A program made the position numbers and the translations under genes. A model generated the notes under the pieces. That model saw only the letters and a list, made by a program, of their open reading frames with translations, had not been told where the DNA came from and made no database searches. From Hydractinia symbiolongicarpus (taxonomy: Eukaryota > Cnidaria > Hydrozoa > Anthoathecata > Hydractiniidae), in the NCBI RefSeq assembly GCF_029227915.1, contig NC_079879.1, positions 3,596,001-3,660,000 on the forward strand: a stretch of 64,000 nucleotides of DNA, in the 5' to 3' direction. Positions 1 to 13,300 of the stretch are shown here, piece by piece (position 1 is the stretch's first letter; each line of letters starts with the position of its first letter).

Positions 1-831
1 TCCCTTCTTTCTTCCCACTTTCTCCTGTACCGGAAAAAAATTCACTTTTTAGTATTTTTTTACAATAAACTCTTTTCCTCGTTGGTGTTTCTGTCAAAAA
101 TTTTCATACAAAACATTAGTCGTAAGACCGTAGAAAAATTCACGAGAATTTTTTCATATCACTGCACGCAGCTTGTCTCACAGACAGAAAGTGAGAAATA
201 TAATATAGAGATTTTTAAACTTTTAAAGTCTTGTTAAATGCTTTTCTTTTAATTTAAGACAACTTCTACGAATGAGCGCTATTTCATCTTATTTAATGAT
301 CTCCTCCTGGTTGCAAAGCCGAAGTAAGTAGAGCATTCTTCTATAATTAGAAAATGACGCCATTTATACAAACACTGTAAGTAATATGAGATGTACCGAC
401 ATTTTTAAATGACTTGTTGTTTTTATTACCTTTTATTGGTTGAACTTTAGATTTATTACTTCGGAACAAAAAATTACCTTCATTAGCGGTCTTATAAATA
501 GATTTAACTTTCTTCAGTTCACGCAACAAAATAGGCTGCAATCATTACGCTTACAACTTATCGATTTTTTATCGATATTAATGACATTAAAAAAAATATA
601 GACCTTTTTGTATATATCTTTTTTTAATTTTAAAATCAGCAAAATCAAAACAAACAAGCACAAAGAGACTAAGTCTTGTAGAGTTTTAAAGCAAAAACAT
701 AATGGTATAGATAAAACAATAAAAACTGAGAAAAAGAGTCTGGTATCGAACTTGGCCAAGTGTGTGATAAAAACACAAGTTATTATTCAAAAAGCTACTT
801 CACCATCTTTCATAGGATATTCTATTTTTAG
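1..831. other. Upstream intron or 5' region of ARHGAP20-like gene
   Basis: AT-rich sequence before the first coding exon I can place. An open frame runs through roughly 608-985, but its part before 831 does not resemble the family and a good acceptor (pyrimidine-rich, ending in AG at 830-831) separates it from the conserved part. The 5' exons and the start codon are therefore either here and too short to recognise, or outside the window. Confidence 0.4.
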
Positions 832-3800
832 ATCCACCTCCAACTTTAAACTCAAAGAACGCGTGAGAGTAAGCGAGATATGGTTGGCTCATTGCATAGA
901 TGATGTAACAGAAGCAACCGTGATACATGATAGATCCTTTGTGATTGGATGGCCGACAACGAATTACGTAGCAGCATTTAAGTAAGCCAACGATCTGCCC
1001 TACATAAATTGTTTTTGTTGGTAGAAATAGCTTCTCATGAGATACATTTTTTTTAAATCTTAGCTCCACCGAAGAAAAAGAATTATGGTTCACTGCGCTT
1101 GAAAAGTAAGTTTTTATTAGATTTTAGCAAGGACAAATAAGTTTTGAGATGAGTTTTTATATACGTTGGTAAGATCCTGTAGAGTTGAAATAAGACTAGA
1201 CTAACACTTGTTGCCTCGCCTAATTCTAACCCGTTTTATAAAAGCTATTGCTTTGTGGACAATTAAAGGTCTGTTTACATTACGAAAGATAAAATAATGC
1301 TAACGTTGTTTGTTTTGCAAGAAACATGGCGACAAGTCAAATTTCAATTGTTTCTCCTAACTTAGGTTTACTATGAGTGGGAGGAAGTATATATTAGGGT
1401 TAGATACATCTGAAGTGATGCATAGTAAATTCGTAAAACAGAAATTATAGTAGACTTATCAGCCATGAATTAAAAAAAACTTTTCTTTCTTTTTTTGAAA
1501 GTTCTAAAAGATGTTTAAAAACCGGTTCTTGTTTTTTTTAAAGTTGTCAACAACATTTTGAACAAAAACATATTACGAAAGATAAAAAAGTAATTCAGTT
1601 TATGTGTTATTTAAACATGTTAAAAGCTTTCAAATCTAGCAAAAAACGAAAAACATGACAGGGAAACGTTAAAGTCAGAAATTTTAAATAAAAAATGAAT
1701 AAAGATGGAAGCTGTACAAAATGCAGGACATTTTACTGGATACATCGTTAAAAAATTGAATCCTGTTTCAATTATCGTTAGGTAAACAATTTTATTTAAA
1801 CTTGAAGTCAATGTCTTTTTACGCTGTAGTGGTAGCTTTTAATATGGTGGAATGATTACCAAAAATAGCAATATTTTTTAGGCGAATTAACAAAACGTTT
1901 CTTAAAGTCGAGTTTCTTATTAAAAAGAACCAGAACAAGAAAAAAAAGTTCAAAATGGCGTACAAAAGTACTCATTGATGTGGCCTTATAAGTTTTTATT
2001 TTAACTTTTTTGTTGACTGACGATAGCGCTTAAAGTACATCTGAGCGATTTTTTCTTATTTTAGAAGTATCAACGAGAGGCGAGAACAAGAAGAACCAAA
2101 AGCAGTCATAATTAAGGTTTACAACCGGACGAATAACGATGATGTATGCACACAACAGGTATGCACATCTATACGAATTAACCCCTTAAAACAAATAGTG
2201 TTTAACTGATTTAAAATGACGAATTTTTTTTAAAAAATTAAAACAAATTGGACTCTAGTTTGCAATGCTTTACGATTGAGAACGTAAAATAAAAAGGAAA
2301 TAAAACTCGCTAACCCATTCATATTATTACGTACCTATCAGGTAATGAAGGGATAAATGAGTGCACATTTTTTTCTTTTTTAGACTGCGTCATTTTCCGT
2401 CACATCGAAAGAAGACGCACGTAGCGTTATCAAGACTTCACTGGACCAGTTTCAATATCAGGTAGAAACAGCTTAAACAAATTGTTTATAAAATTCTCGA
2501 ATAAATATGCATTTGGAATTTTTGGTTTATTCTAAAATATTTTAGGCCACGTAATATAAGGTTAAAAAAATTTAAATGAAAAAGGTGGTTGAAAATATCC
2601 TACTTTCTTCGTCCATAGTTATCTGTTAAGTTATCTGTTGTTTTATATTCTACATATCTGTATGCATACACACTACATTTTGGAAATAAATATCAATTTG
2701 CCATAATCGAAGGTAACTGACAATGTTTGAACGCTCTGAATTAAGGATGGCGAATTGGTTGTCAGGTATTGTGACATCATGTGATTCACTTTATTTTTAT
2801 CAGAACGAAGATCCTAACGATTATCAATTGTGGCTGTCAGCTAAAGATCATGTACCGTATCCACTATTAGGTAAGCTTAAGCAATGCGCTTAAATACATC
2901 AAGAATCATCCTCATTCCCAGGTCTCTTCTATCTCTTTCTCGGATAGAGTTTCTAAGAGATTGATCGCAAGTAATGTAATCGCAATTTTATTGATTCGAC
3001 ATAGATGTGCAAAGGTCACATCTACTCCTTCTGTGTTTTGTATGAAATTTTTTATTCATTTATTTGATTTTTTTTTGTTGTATAGGTCACGAACTACCTT
3101 ATTCGATAAAGATGAACTATTCTCGATCGACACAAGAGCAGACGCACGATGAAAACGATAATCATTACGACACAACATCCATTATACAGCAAGGCAAAAA
3201 CTGTCAGTTCGTACTCAAAAAGACCAAGAAAGGAGGAAATCGTGTCAACTTAGGCAAGGTTTATTTTTTCTTTCTTCTCTACAATAATGATCGTAATCTG
3301 TTCAAAATGGTTGCGCGCAGCTTTAATTAAACTCGATTTGAACCGGCTTTGAACGAAGCGGGAATCGCGTTTCTGCCGGACGATAACTCCTGATCTTGTG
3401 AATAGTCTACCATGTTACCACCATTACTACGTTTAAATTTCACGATTTTTACGAAATTAAGAAAATAAGAAATTTTATTGCAACATGTCAACATCAAAAA
3501 TAAAAAAATGAAAGACACTAATTAACCATTAAATAATATATTTTTGCAATTATTCTGATATCACGTGATCAAAACTTAGTTCTGGATCATTAACACGTGT
3601 TTAATCAAGTGTAACATTTTCAATGTGTTACCAAATCTGACAATGAATGCATTAAAAATGGTAGTTTAAGATGGGAAGAGAAACATTTTATCGTATCTCT
3701 TAATGAAATCACAGTACGTTAACATGTGAAAGAGTTTTAGCGAAAATAACAGAATGTCAATACATTTTGACTTAAAAATTATACGTTTTATTAAAAGTAG

Positions 3801-6800
3801 GTATTCCGTTTGTTAATTTAAGCAGTAGAAGAGAAATGAGGAAGAAGGTGAATAGTTCACAAAGCCATACCACTTAGTAGACCTTGCTATCTGCAAATAA
3901 GGAAGAAAAACGACAAATGTCGAGGGTAGATTTGTATTGCAGTTCACTATGTTCCTTATTGCACAACTGTAAGCGGGAAACAAGTCATGTATAGTGTAAA
4001 AGTTATTGGTGGAAGACACTAGCCAGGGAATAATCCCTTTTAATAGTCATGTGCTTAACAAACACTTTAAAACGTTACCAACTTCACGTTACTTATGTCA
4101 CATTCGGACAACACAGAGACGCTAATCACGTGATGCTAGAATAATTTTTTTCGCAAATAAAAAAATTTTCCCATCCAACGATTAGTGTACAAAAAATTTA
4201 ACTTTTAACCTTTTGTTAAGTTGATATCCAAATATAATAACAATAAGACAGCAAAATTAAGAACACGATTCTGTATGTCAGTGCAAAGCGTTGATTCGAG
4301 ATTCAAAAAACTTGAGGATGAGAGTATAATGCGAACAAGAGGATATTATAAGTTAGTCAAGTAATATAGTATACTAGTCGGTAGTCCGTGGATAAATCTA
4401 CGGTTTTGCCCGTTGATATCATATTATATATTAACCGCATTTCGTGTGTGTCTTTACTGCGGTTACTATTTTACGTGTCACACAGACGTATACGGGTGCT
4501 ATAAAGGAGATTAAAAAAAATTAATTATACTAACGAAATATATCTTTTCTATAAATTTACGTATCAGTGTATCACTCAGATTTTTCTTTCTTTAAACAAT
4601 ACCAAAATTTAGACAACCCCGTTCGTAGGCCGTCAAATTAAAGTGCTATCGGCTTAGAAGAGTCCTGGAGGCGAGGTTGAAAACTTTCCGTGTTAAAGTG
4701 CAGATTCGTCACATTTTGAACTCTTTTTATACAATATGTATAAGTTACAAATAAATTAATTCAAAGTATGTATAAAATTTCTGTTTCAATCAAAATGATC
4801 ATCATCATTAATCTAATTATACTTTTTCTTGCTAAACTTTAAAATATAAATGTTTGATTTGTCACGAAAATATACATTGAAACTGTTTGAGTGGTATGTG
4901 AGTGGATGTGATATGATAATGTGTAAGTCATACAGGATAGGCCATAAGGTGGTTTGAGATGCAATTATTTCGCTGTTGCTTATTGACAAGTTTTTATGGT
5001 GTGTGAATTTTCATTTTAGACATCGCCAACGCTCAACGAAAGTGGAAGAATCCCATCAAAAAATCTCCGATCATTAACTGGGCGATGAATAAAAAATCTG
5101 TGAAAGCTCCCTACAACCAGATGGAAATGCTACCCCCGGGAAAGTAGGTGTTTAACAAGTTACTGAAACTTAAGGCAAAATAAACAAATAAATATATTGA
5201 TAAACTTTTGAAAGAAATTTTACGGTGGTTTTATATAACAAAAACTTCACATAATAATAATTTTTTACGCGACTATTAGACATTTCCACATCACAACCGC
5301 TCATCAACAAAGGATGTAAGTTTTTTTATTTGGAAGAACATGATGAAAAATAATTTTTACAAATAAAACTTTACAATGTATGGAAACTACTTTCTTCATT
5401 AAAAAAAGCAAAATAGATTTTTTCTGATATCACCGATGTGGTCATTGCTACCAGATTCATAATGTCAGAAAATATACAATGCAGCCAAATATGATTAAAT
5501 ATATCGACCTTCGTGACCAGGGCTCTTCTACGTCTACGATATCCTGACATAGGACGACTCCATCGGCACGTTAACTGGTAAAAACCTTACTACGAAAACT
5601 AGGGTTTCAAAAACTTCTATATTTTCTATAGGCTTTTTGGAAATCCATTGACGCAACTATCAACGGAAGAAAATCTCATACCGAAACCAATCCAGGTAAA
5701 AATCTTATTTATCTAGTCGTTTTTATGAACTCAGTCTGTGGATACGTGCTTTCTCAACACAAATAATGACCCGGACATTTTAGGCCATACGGCAATAAGT
5801 AACATGAGATGCCGTACGATTCTACACAAACCATGATAGGATTTGTCTTTGTAAAAGTCTGAGTACTGACTTTAAAGTGCGAAATCGGATACCAATTTCA
5901 TGGCAATTGACTTGGAACGAAAAAAAAAAGCAGAATAATTTTTAATAAGGCACGATTTTTAATTAGTTGTTTAATTAGTTGTCTGATTATTTGTCCATGT
6001 TTGTATCACAAACCTGCTTTCCTTAAGGACATCCTAACTCAGTTGTTTCGAAAGGGTCCATCCACTACTGGAATATTTCGTAAATCAGCTCTTCTAAGAA
6101 CAGCCAAGCAAGTGCGGCAAATGTTGGATGCTGGTAAGAATTACATGAAATGTTGTCTCGACTATATAGAGTACAGAGAGCAAAGTTGTTTCGTGACACA
6201 CTAACGCATTTGTTACTGTCCTCTTTACCAGTCTTTTTGTACTCAGTTTTTGCTGATTTTTTATTTATTAGGCAAGGAAGTGGACTTTGAAGAGAAAAGT
6301 GCAATTGTTCTTGCCACGGTATTGAAAGAATTCTTTCGTTCGTTGCCAGACAGTTTGATCATATCTGAGTTATACGACGAGTTAGCCGCGACAAAATCAA
6401 TATCGGATACAACAAGTCGCGTTGAACAAGTTAAAAGGTGTGTAAAGTCTTAACTTTGATTTTTTATAATTCAATTTCAAAGTAACTTTAAATAATGTTT
6501 TATTCTATTTTAGAATCCTTCAAAATCTTCCTCAAGAAAATTACGACATCGTCATGAAATTCATGTGCGCGCTACACCACATTCAAAGATTCTCGGAAAG
6601 AAATAACATGAACTCTTACAACTTGTCGATATGCGTGTCACCCAGTATTATGTGGCCACCTGTCAATAGCAAATTGGCAGTGACGGACCAAGCAAGCGGT
6701 TCTAGTGATGTTGTGTGCTTTATAATCGATAATTATGTGGATATATTCTCGCCCGAGAACGAATACGTACTTGGTGCAGAAACTGATATACAATTAGACG

Positions 6801-8734
6801 ACGGACATGGTGAAGACTCTGATTCCGGTGTTGACCAAGTCATCTATAAATCGCACCATCCGTCCATGGATGATGATGACCAAAAAAATGATTCCGAAAA
6901 AGAAAACGAACCTCCGACGCCTGATTTTATATTCACACCAGATACCAACCGATTGAGCTCAGCATTTGCCCAAAGTGATTCAAGTATAGGGACAAACGAT
7001 TCCGACGAAACAAAGCCGGTTATAAATAAGGTGAACATACCATCCATATCACTAGTTCCGGAGAAAATTTCTGTTTCCAAGAGCAGCCCAACGACACCGA
7101 TCTTGTCAAGACGTGGCGATGCTCTCCTGGAACGAAATAAACCCAACGATGTAAAGAATCTTTCAGATATGTCCGACCACGAGTTTGGTGACCAAAACGA
7201 ACATTTTCAACGGAAGCTACTTAAACAACCGAGAAATAAACGCGTGTTGAGTAGTACCACAACGAGTGCTGAACTTATTGAACATAAACGCCATATGTCT
7301 GAACCGGCACCGAAACACAACGACAAAAAACGGCATGATTTAACAAAGAACAAAAATGAAAACTTTCAGTCTCGCGGAGCCTCAGAAAGTGCGGCGTCAA
7401 CTAGGCTTGCTAAGAAAAGCGTCATCTCTCAACCAATTATTCAACATTTTGCAACTGAATATTATGCCACGCCAAACATTATTTTCAATTCTGTTGATCG
7501 ACGGCGTCAACCAGCCGCGCCGTCATATGAAGAGCATATACAACGAACTCAAGCAAAGCACCGAGTTATAAAATCCGCAGCTGTTAAACCGCCTTTGATT
7601 GCACAAGCTCAGGTCGTGCAGCGTCATCAGGTTGAAAGTTACGAACCGCTGAAAATGCTCACGAATAATAACTCGGCTACCCAACGTGACATAAACAACG
7701 CGTCAAACGCAACCAGTGAAAATACATTGCCTAATCAAAATAAGAAAACAAATAGTCAAGAAGATATTAACGAACGTTTTAATTCGATTGTACAAACTAT
7801 TAGTGATAGTATGCCTGTGAGTAAATGTCACTCGACGAGGATATCGAGCAATTCACCAACTCCAAGTTGTTCGTCGTTAACAAGCACGTCTAGTTTAACC
7901 TCCTCTCCAATGGATACATCGCCACCTAGAACTGAGGTTGTGAAAAGTCTAGAGGAACCACAAATGCAAACGGTAAATGTCGAAACTGTGAACGTTCGAA
8001 AAGTAAACATCCTACCGACAGCACCAAAACCCGACAGAAGAAAAATACAAAAACTAGACTTAAAAGTTGTGGACACTTCGGTGGAACATACGCCCGTACG
8101 ATACACAAATAGTTTGGATAGTAGCGTTTCCGACGTGACGTCTCCACCAATTTCTGACTGCGTGTTCTTATCACCGAGTTCGGATAAAGAAAATGAAAGT
8201 ATGGCGACATCCCCAAAATTCAACAGTCCATTCTCGTTGACTTTAAAAAGCGAAGGGAAAAAGAATGTAGAGTCCGACGTCAGTGATAATCGAGGCCAGT
8301 CACTTCAATTAAAAAAGACTTTGTTAACTAAGGCACCAATGAAACTTGACCAGCTACGTGGTTCGACTTCCCGAGAAGATAACGGTAGAGTTGTAACAGC
8401 AAGAGAAATGCGACGAACAAATAGAAGACTGAAATCTGAAATTCGAAATGCCTTCAACGAGGGAAAGTTTGTTTACAAGCTACCATCCCGCAGCGAAACT
8501 TCTCTCCAGGGTGCTATTCCAAGTAGAGGTTTGAGGATGAATATTAATGGACATTTACGTGGTGAAAACAGCGCAGTGCTAGGAACACAACGAAATCATT
8601 TATCAAAACAGACTGCAGACATACTAGGTGCTTCTCGAATTCGTTATACAGAAAATAATAACGTTGCAGAATCAAGGACGTGTGACCACGATGATAATAA
8701 AGAATATTCACCGCAAAACGAATCATATGTATGA
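832..8734 (+). CDS. ARHGAP20: ARHGAP20-like Rho GTPase-activating protein (PH-RA-RhoGAP), 5' partial
   Basis: Exons by splice sites and unbroken phase: 832-981, 1064-1105, 2065-2158, 2384-2461, 2804-2870, 3086-3253, 5020-5143, 5632-5695, 6028-6133, 6272-6437, 6514-8734. Exons 1-2 encode the end of a PH-like domain (IGWPTTNYVAAF, KELWFTALE). Exons 3-6 encode a Ras-association domain (VIIKVYNRTN, then PYPLLGHELPYSIKMNY). Exons 8-11 encode the RhoGAP domain: KLFGNPL, arginine finger in GPSTTGIFRKSA, then the helix LSICVSPSIMWPP. This domain order is that of vertebrate ARHGAP20; TAGAP has only the GAP part. The last exon adds a ~660-residue low-complexity Ser/Asn/Lys-rich tail. Expected activity is stimulating GTP hydrolysis by Rho-family GTPases at membranes or cytoskeleton, with Ras/Rap input through the RA domain. 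The GAP fold and arginine finger are intact, so it should be active. The start codon is not in view. An acceptor at 6026-6027 was chosen over upstream alternatives because it joins two conserved segments directly. Confidence 0.8.
3254..5019 (+). other. GC-AG intron in the ARHGAP20-like gene
   Basis: The exon ending at 3253 is followed by GCAAGG, and only this GC donor keeps phase with the next exon at 5020 (which begins after TCATTTTAG). Using the nearby GT at 3259 instead puts the next exon in a frame that stops within about 70 bases. The exon side (TTAG) and GCAAG match the strong consensus usually seen at GC donors. Confidence 0.6.
5280..5315 (+). other. Possible 36-nt cassette microexon
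   Basis: Inside intron 5144-5631 a segment is bounded by an acceptor (CTATTAG) and a donor (GTAAG). It is exactly 36 nt, has no stop in the required phase, and would add 12 residues between the RA and RhoGAP domains without changing frame. It may be an alternative exon or chance. Confidence 0.25.
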
Positions 8735-9022
8735 CCACAGCCGAATAATTTAGTGAGAAAATTTTTGCTGTTAAAAAAGGAAAAGTTTCGCAGAATGAAA
8801 ATAAAATGTCCATTCCCCTTTCCGTATCATGCAGAATCGTATACTAAAAAAGTCTACGTCTGCCTGGTAACAATTTCTTCTACAAAATCTGATACAGCGC
8901 GTTTTTTCGGAAATGAAATTTGGTGACCTTTTTTAAATGAAATCCCAGCCTGCTGTGTGGTACGTGCGGAAACTTTGTTTTTTTAGAACGCTTCTTTTAT
9001 AATTTTTCTGTTTTGTAATAAA
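8735..9022 (+). terminator. 3' UTR and polyadenylation signals of ARHGAP20-like gene
   Basis: AATAAA hexamers occur at 8800-8805 and 9017-9022 downstream of the stop at 8732-8734. Either could set the transcript end; the second is followed by T-rich sequence. Confidence 0.4.
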
Positions 9023-10334
9023 CTATTACCTGTAAATATGTGACATGTATATTATTATTATTATTCTTTTAAAAATGATTACACCTATTTTATCAATATA
9101 TTTCCTTGTTAATATCTACATGTGCCTTGTTATCACCCCCCCCCCCCAGCCGTCTTCTAAATGAATCTACCGTGAAGACCCTTTTTTATCACAACCCTTA
9201 TTAACCAAAACATAGAACCTATGACTCTTTTTTTTTGGCATAAGGACTGAACGAGTCGTAGAAATAGGGTTGACCCAAAGGATATACGCAAGCAGTGTTA
9301 ATTTAAAAACCATCCCCCCCCAGGCTATTTCTTTTTTCGAACCATATATCTACTGTTAATGTTTTAATTTTGTGGTATTTGGAATATCTTAAAATTTTCT
9401 TGAAGTTTGTGGTACTATTCATACCAACTTTGTTCCCAACCTTGTAAATGAGGCAGCGACGTGGTGAATGTGTTTATACCAACAACCCGTAAATGTTATG
9501 GAAAAATTTTGCATGTTCCAACCTTCCAAAAGAACATGTCAGGAAGTTAATGACTCCGGTCGAAGACTGAAGCTCATTTCTGGTGCAATGTGCGCTCATT
9601 GAAAAAAATTATAGTGAATTGTGAGTTCTCTGATCAAAGAATGTGTACGCCATCGTAATTTACATAATGGATATGTTATAGAGTACTGTTATAGTTTGAA
9701 ACCAGCTTTCTGCTCGAAAAAAAAGCGTGAAAAGGACGGTTCGAAAGTCAATGAAAAAGTTCATTTAAATACATAATTTTGCTACAGAATTTTATATTAA
9801 ATATATTTACATATTCAGTAGTATTTATAGAATAATACAAGGTATTTGTGAACAGAAAAAAACAAGTGTAATTTTTTTCAGAATTCTTTAAAATGCCAGT
9901 GACAAATCAGGGCATGTGACCATGGAAAACTAATTAAGTTTTAAACTGATAAACTTCTGTAATACGCGAAAAGAATTATTAAAAAAATTGCTGTTAAAAA
10001 ACGGAATAAAAATTTCTAATAACTATCCCAAGTAATTCTATTTTCTTTTTTTGGTATTCGATGACAGCTTTTTTCTGACATGTGATCATGAATCAGCGTG
10101 CGTCGTACGTGACGCCTTTTTGTTTCTTGAAACGACGGCTACTTGTCGTAATCTTTGCGATGCCTGGTAGAGCGATTTGAATGGGACAAACTTTTGTTTC
10201 TTCCACCAATCTTCAAATTTTCTTGTTCTATAACAAACAAAGCTATACTCAATCCTCTCTTCTTTGGGCGAACATTCATTTTTTACACTTGTTTAAGAAT
10301 GTCGACCTTTCATAAAACACAGAACTGTAACTTG
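9023..10334. other. Convergent intergenic region
   Basis: AT-rich spacer between the converging ARHGAP20-like and CEP126-like genes. It contains a run of ten C near 9137 and another C run near 9314, but no coding pattern or recognisable repeat. Confidence 0.5.
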
Positions 10335-13300
10335 TTAATAAGCTAACAAACCTTCCAAACGTTTATTTATTCGATCAAGTGATTCCATTACACAACGCTC
10401 TTCAATTGATAAAGCTGTCATACCTAAGTAATATAACACATGTCTAAGTAACATTTTTTAAAAGAACAAAAATTTTTTTTCATAACGACAAGAAAAACAC
10501 AAAATAACTCCAAAAACAGAACACAGTTATATTTTCGTTTCTCTTCAGATCTATATGACACCACGTGCAGACATATCAATTCAAAATCGCTAATCTGATT
10601 GGATTTATTTCACATTTAAGCATTCTTTAAAGGGCGCGAGCGTACATTTCTAATGAAAATCTCGAAAGTTCCAAATCTATTTTTCTATTTTTTTTCTCCA
10701 AAAATTCAAGAAGGAAGGCATGAATGGTTGCAGCAAGGGACTCTTCTACACAAAGAAGTTATAAGTTTAAGACAAACGTTTTCCGTACCAGTATGCTGTC
10801 CATTTTGCTTTCGTTGCAATCGTTTCGATGCTTCAAACACAGCCTCCGTTTGACGTGGCGATAACGACTGCTTTGCACAAAGTTCTTCCAAAGCCATAAA
10901 CGATGCTATGCTGGATGTGACTGCTGAAGCATTAAAAATATTAAAGAATAATAAAAATAATAAAGTTTTATATCTGGTGTTATTTTAATAAATATCATTT
11001 TACTTCAATAACAACCTAAATTCATTTCGTACAGTCGAATTGACCCATAATTATTTTGGTAGCAAACTCTCATGTGGGTGGTGTTTTTTTGCATAACTTT
11101 GCAGAAAGTAATTCGCTCGTCGCACAACTTTACTAGGTGTTGTAAAATATAATAAAAATTTATCTTTGTTAAATCACATACCTGGAGCTGTGGAAAATGC
11201 TATAATAAAAATCGCCAAGTCAAGGTATGTTAGTACAAGAAAGTACTGAATGAAGAAACACTTACTATTTCGGTATTTATCAATCACATTAGATTTGTTA
11301 GTATGTCTGTCCATGGAACTGCCATTAAATACTTCGCGTTCTGGTCCATTTTTCACAGAGCTTTTTATCATACGGCTTGCTCTCTGAGGAAGCAAAGCTT
11401 GACGTTTCGCATAGCTACCTGTACTGCTCACACTGTCGAAAGAGTTTTGGCGATATAAAGAGTCATGATGTAGTTTGTTCGTTGAACGTCGGCTGAAGGA
11501 CGAACCTGAAAATGTTCTCTGCTGACGTGAATGGGCGTTAACCGTGTATACACTGTCCGACATGGCATGATCAGGTGTTTCAGACCGAAGACATTCTCGT
11601 ACGTTTGCCCACAGCTTGTTGATTTCGTCGTCAGTCGGTGTTTTATCCAACGCAATATGTGCCACAGGAGCCGTTAAGTTATTGACATGCTCTGTGTATC
11701 TTTGCCGATTTCTGTTGTCAGAAGTGCTTGAACGTGTTCGATGGTTTTCTGGACGGGGTGGCTTTTGATTTCTAACAGGTGTTGCGCTAATAGTTCTCTG
11801 ATGAGACACATTCCGTATATTGTTTACATCAGTATCTTGCGTGTTTCGTGAAACTTTATACTCGATACCGTATAAGTTTTCATTAGGAATGTTATTTGAA
11901 GTAAGATCATTTTTCGGATTCGATGGAGGATGCGGAAAAAAGTTCCCAACGGGTTTGCGTTTCTTGGAGTCGGCACTAATGATAACACGGCCACGTCTAG
12001 CTGGTATAGAATGAACACGAATTGGTATGGCTGTACCTTCTCTGACTGCTTCTTTGATTTTATCGTCAGCAGCAATATTATGATGTTGTAACTTTCTCCG
12101 TTGTACGCCTTCAAGGTCGCTCAGGTTTTCACTTTCCAGATGGTTACTAGGTGTAGGCATTTGTTGTAGACATTTGTTGTTCTCGTCATCAACCAAATTT
12201 CGACTGTTTTCAAATGTCAACTGAGCAAGGTTACGTTCCACCTCTTCATAAATTTTGTCTTTGCTTTTAAAATCTGTACTATGGTTCTCATTTTGCTCCT
12301 TTGAGGTATCGCCTTTAGCTTTGTACTTATTAGTTGATGTATTAAGCTTAGTGTTATCAATAGACTGTTTATCATTAGATTTATTCACATCACTTTGATT
12401 TATATGTGGTTTTGTTTTACGGTAAGCTTCGGAAATAGCTTTGTTATCGACAGAATTTTGTCGGGAAGGTGTCTTTTTAGGTTGCGTTATATTCTTCTTC
12501 ACTCTGTATTTATTTTTATTGATACTGTCGTTTAAAGAAGGACCCTCTCGTCTCGAGGATTGATGTATACTCGGATGGTAATACAGTTTGCTCGCCTCAA
12601 CAGATGGATCAGGGATACCATGCGCCTGATCAAATAATTGGGTTCTATTAATTTCTTTTTCAACATCTTTGTATTGACTTTTAATATTCATACTTTGGTT
12701 TGTTTCAACGACATGATCTTGTATTTGTTGTTTTTGCTCATTTTGCCGCTGTTGTTGTTGTTGCTGTTGTTGTTGTTGTATTGGCTGTATGATTTGGTGT
12801 TGCTTTTGTGCTATACTTGATTGTTGTGGTTGTCCATTGCTCATGAGATGATCATCCCTGGAAGTTTGGTACGATATATATGAAGACGAGTATGGATCTG
12901 AAAGCGGCGAATATATCATCTCTTCTGCTTTTGGGCAAGGCTGATTATCAACATCAAGTGAATCTGATGGAATATTTATTATAGTACTGAGACACATCGT
13001 ATTTGAGTTCGAGTTTGTATTTTTATGTTCTACATTTAATTTCTGGGTGTTAATGTCATTTCTTACTAGTGTATCCTGACTTGCAGCATCTGATGCAGGA
13101 TTTAACAAATTATTTAAAGCAATTGGATTTTCTACTCCATAATTTTGTTGATGCTGCTGTTGCGAGTGAGTGTGTTGATGTTGCATCGATACAGCCGGTT
13201 TTAATCGCGAAGATATATCGTTATAACTATCAACAGGTCCATAACTAAAATTATACGAAGAATACAAATCCTCAGTCTTAGCAGAAGGCATGTGTGAGAA

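Noticed and set aside
6844-7146. 100-codon minus-strand open frame
   Set aside because: Antisense to the long last exon of the ARHGAP20-like gene; no motif.
7828-8223. 131-codon minus-strand open frame
   Set aside because: Antisense shadow of the Ser/Thr-rich tail of the ARHGAP20-like protein; no conserved pattern.
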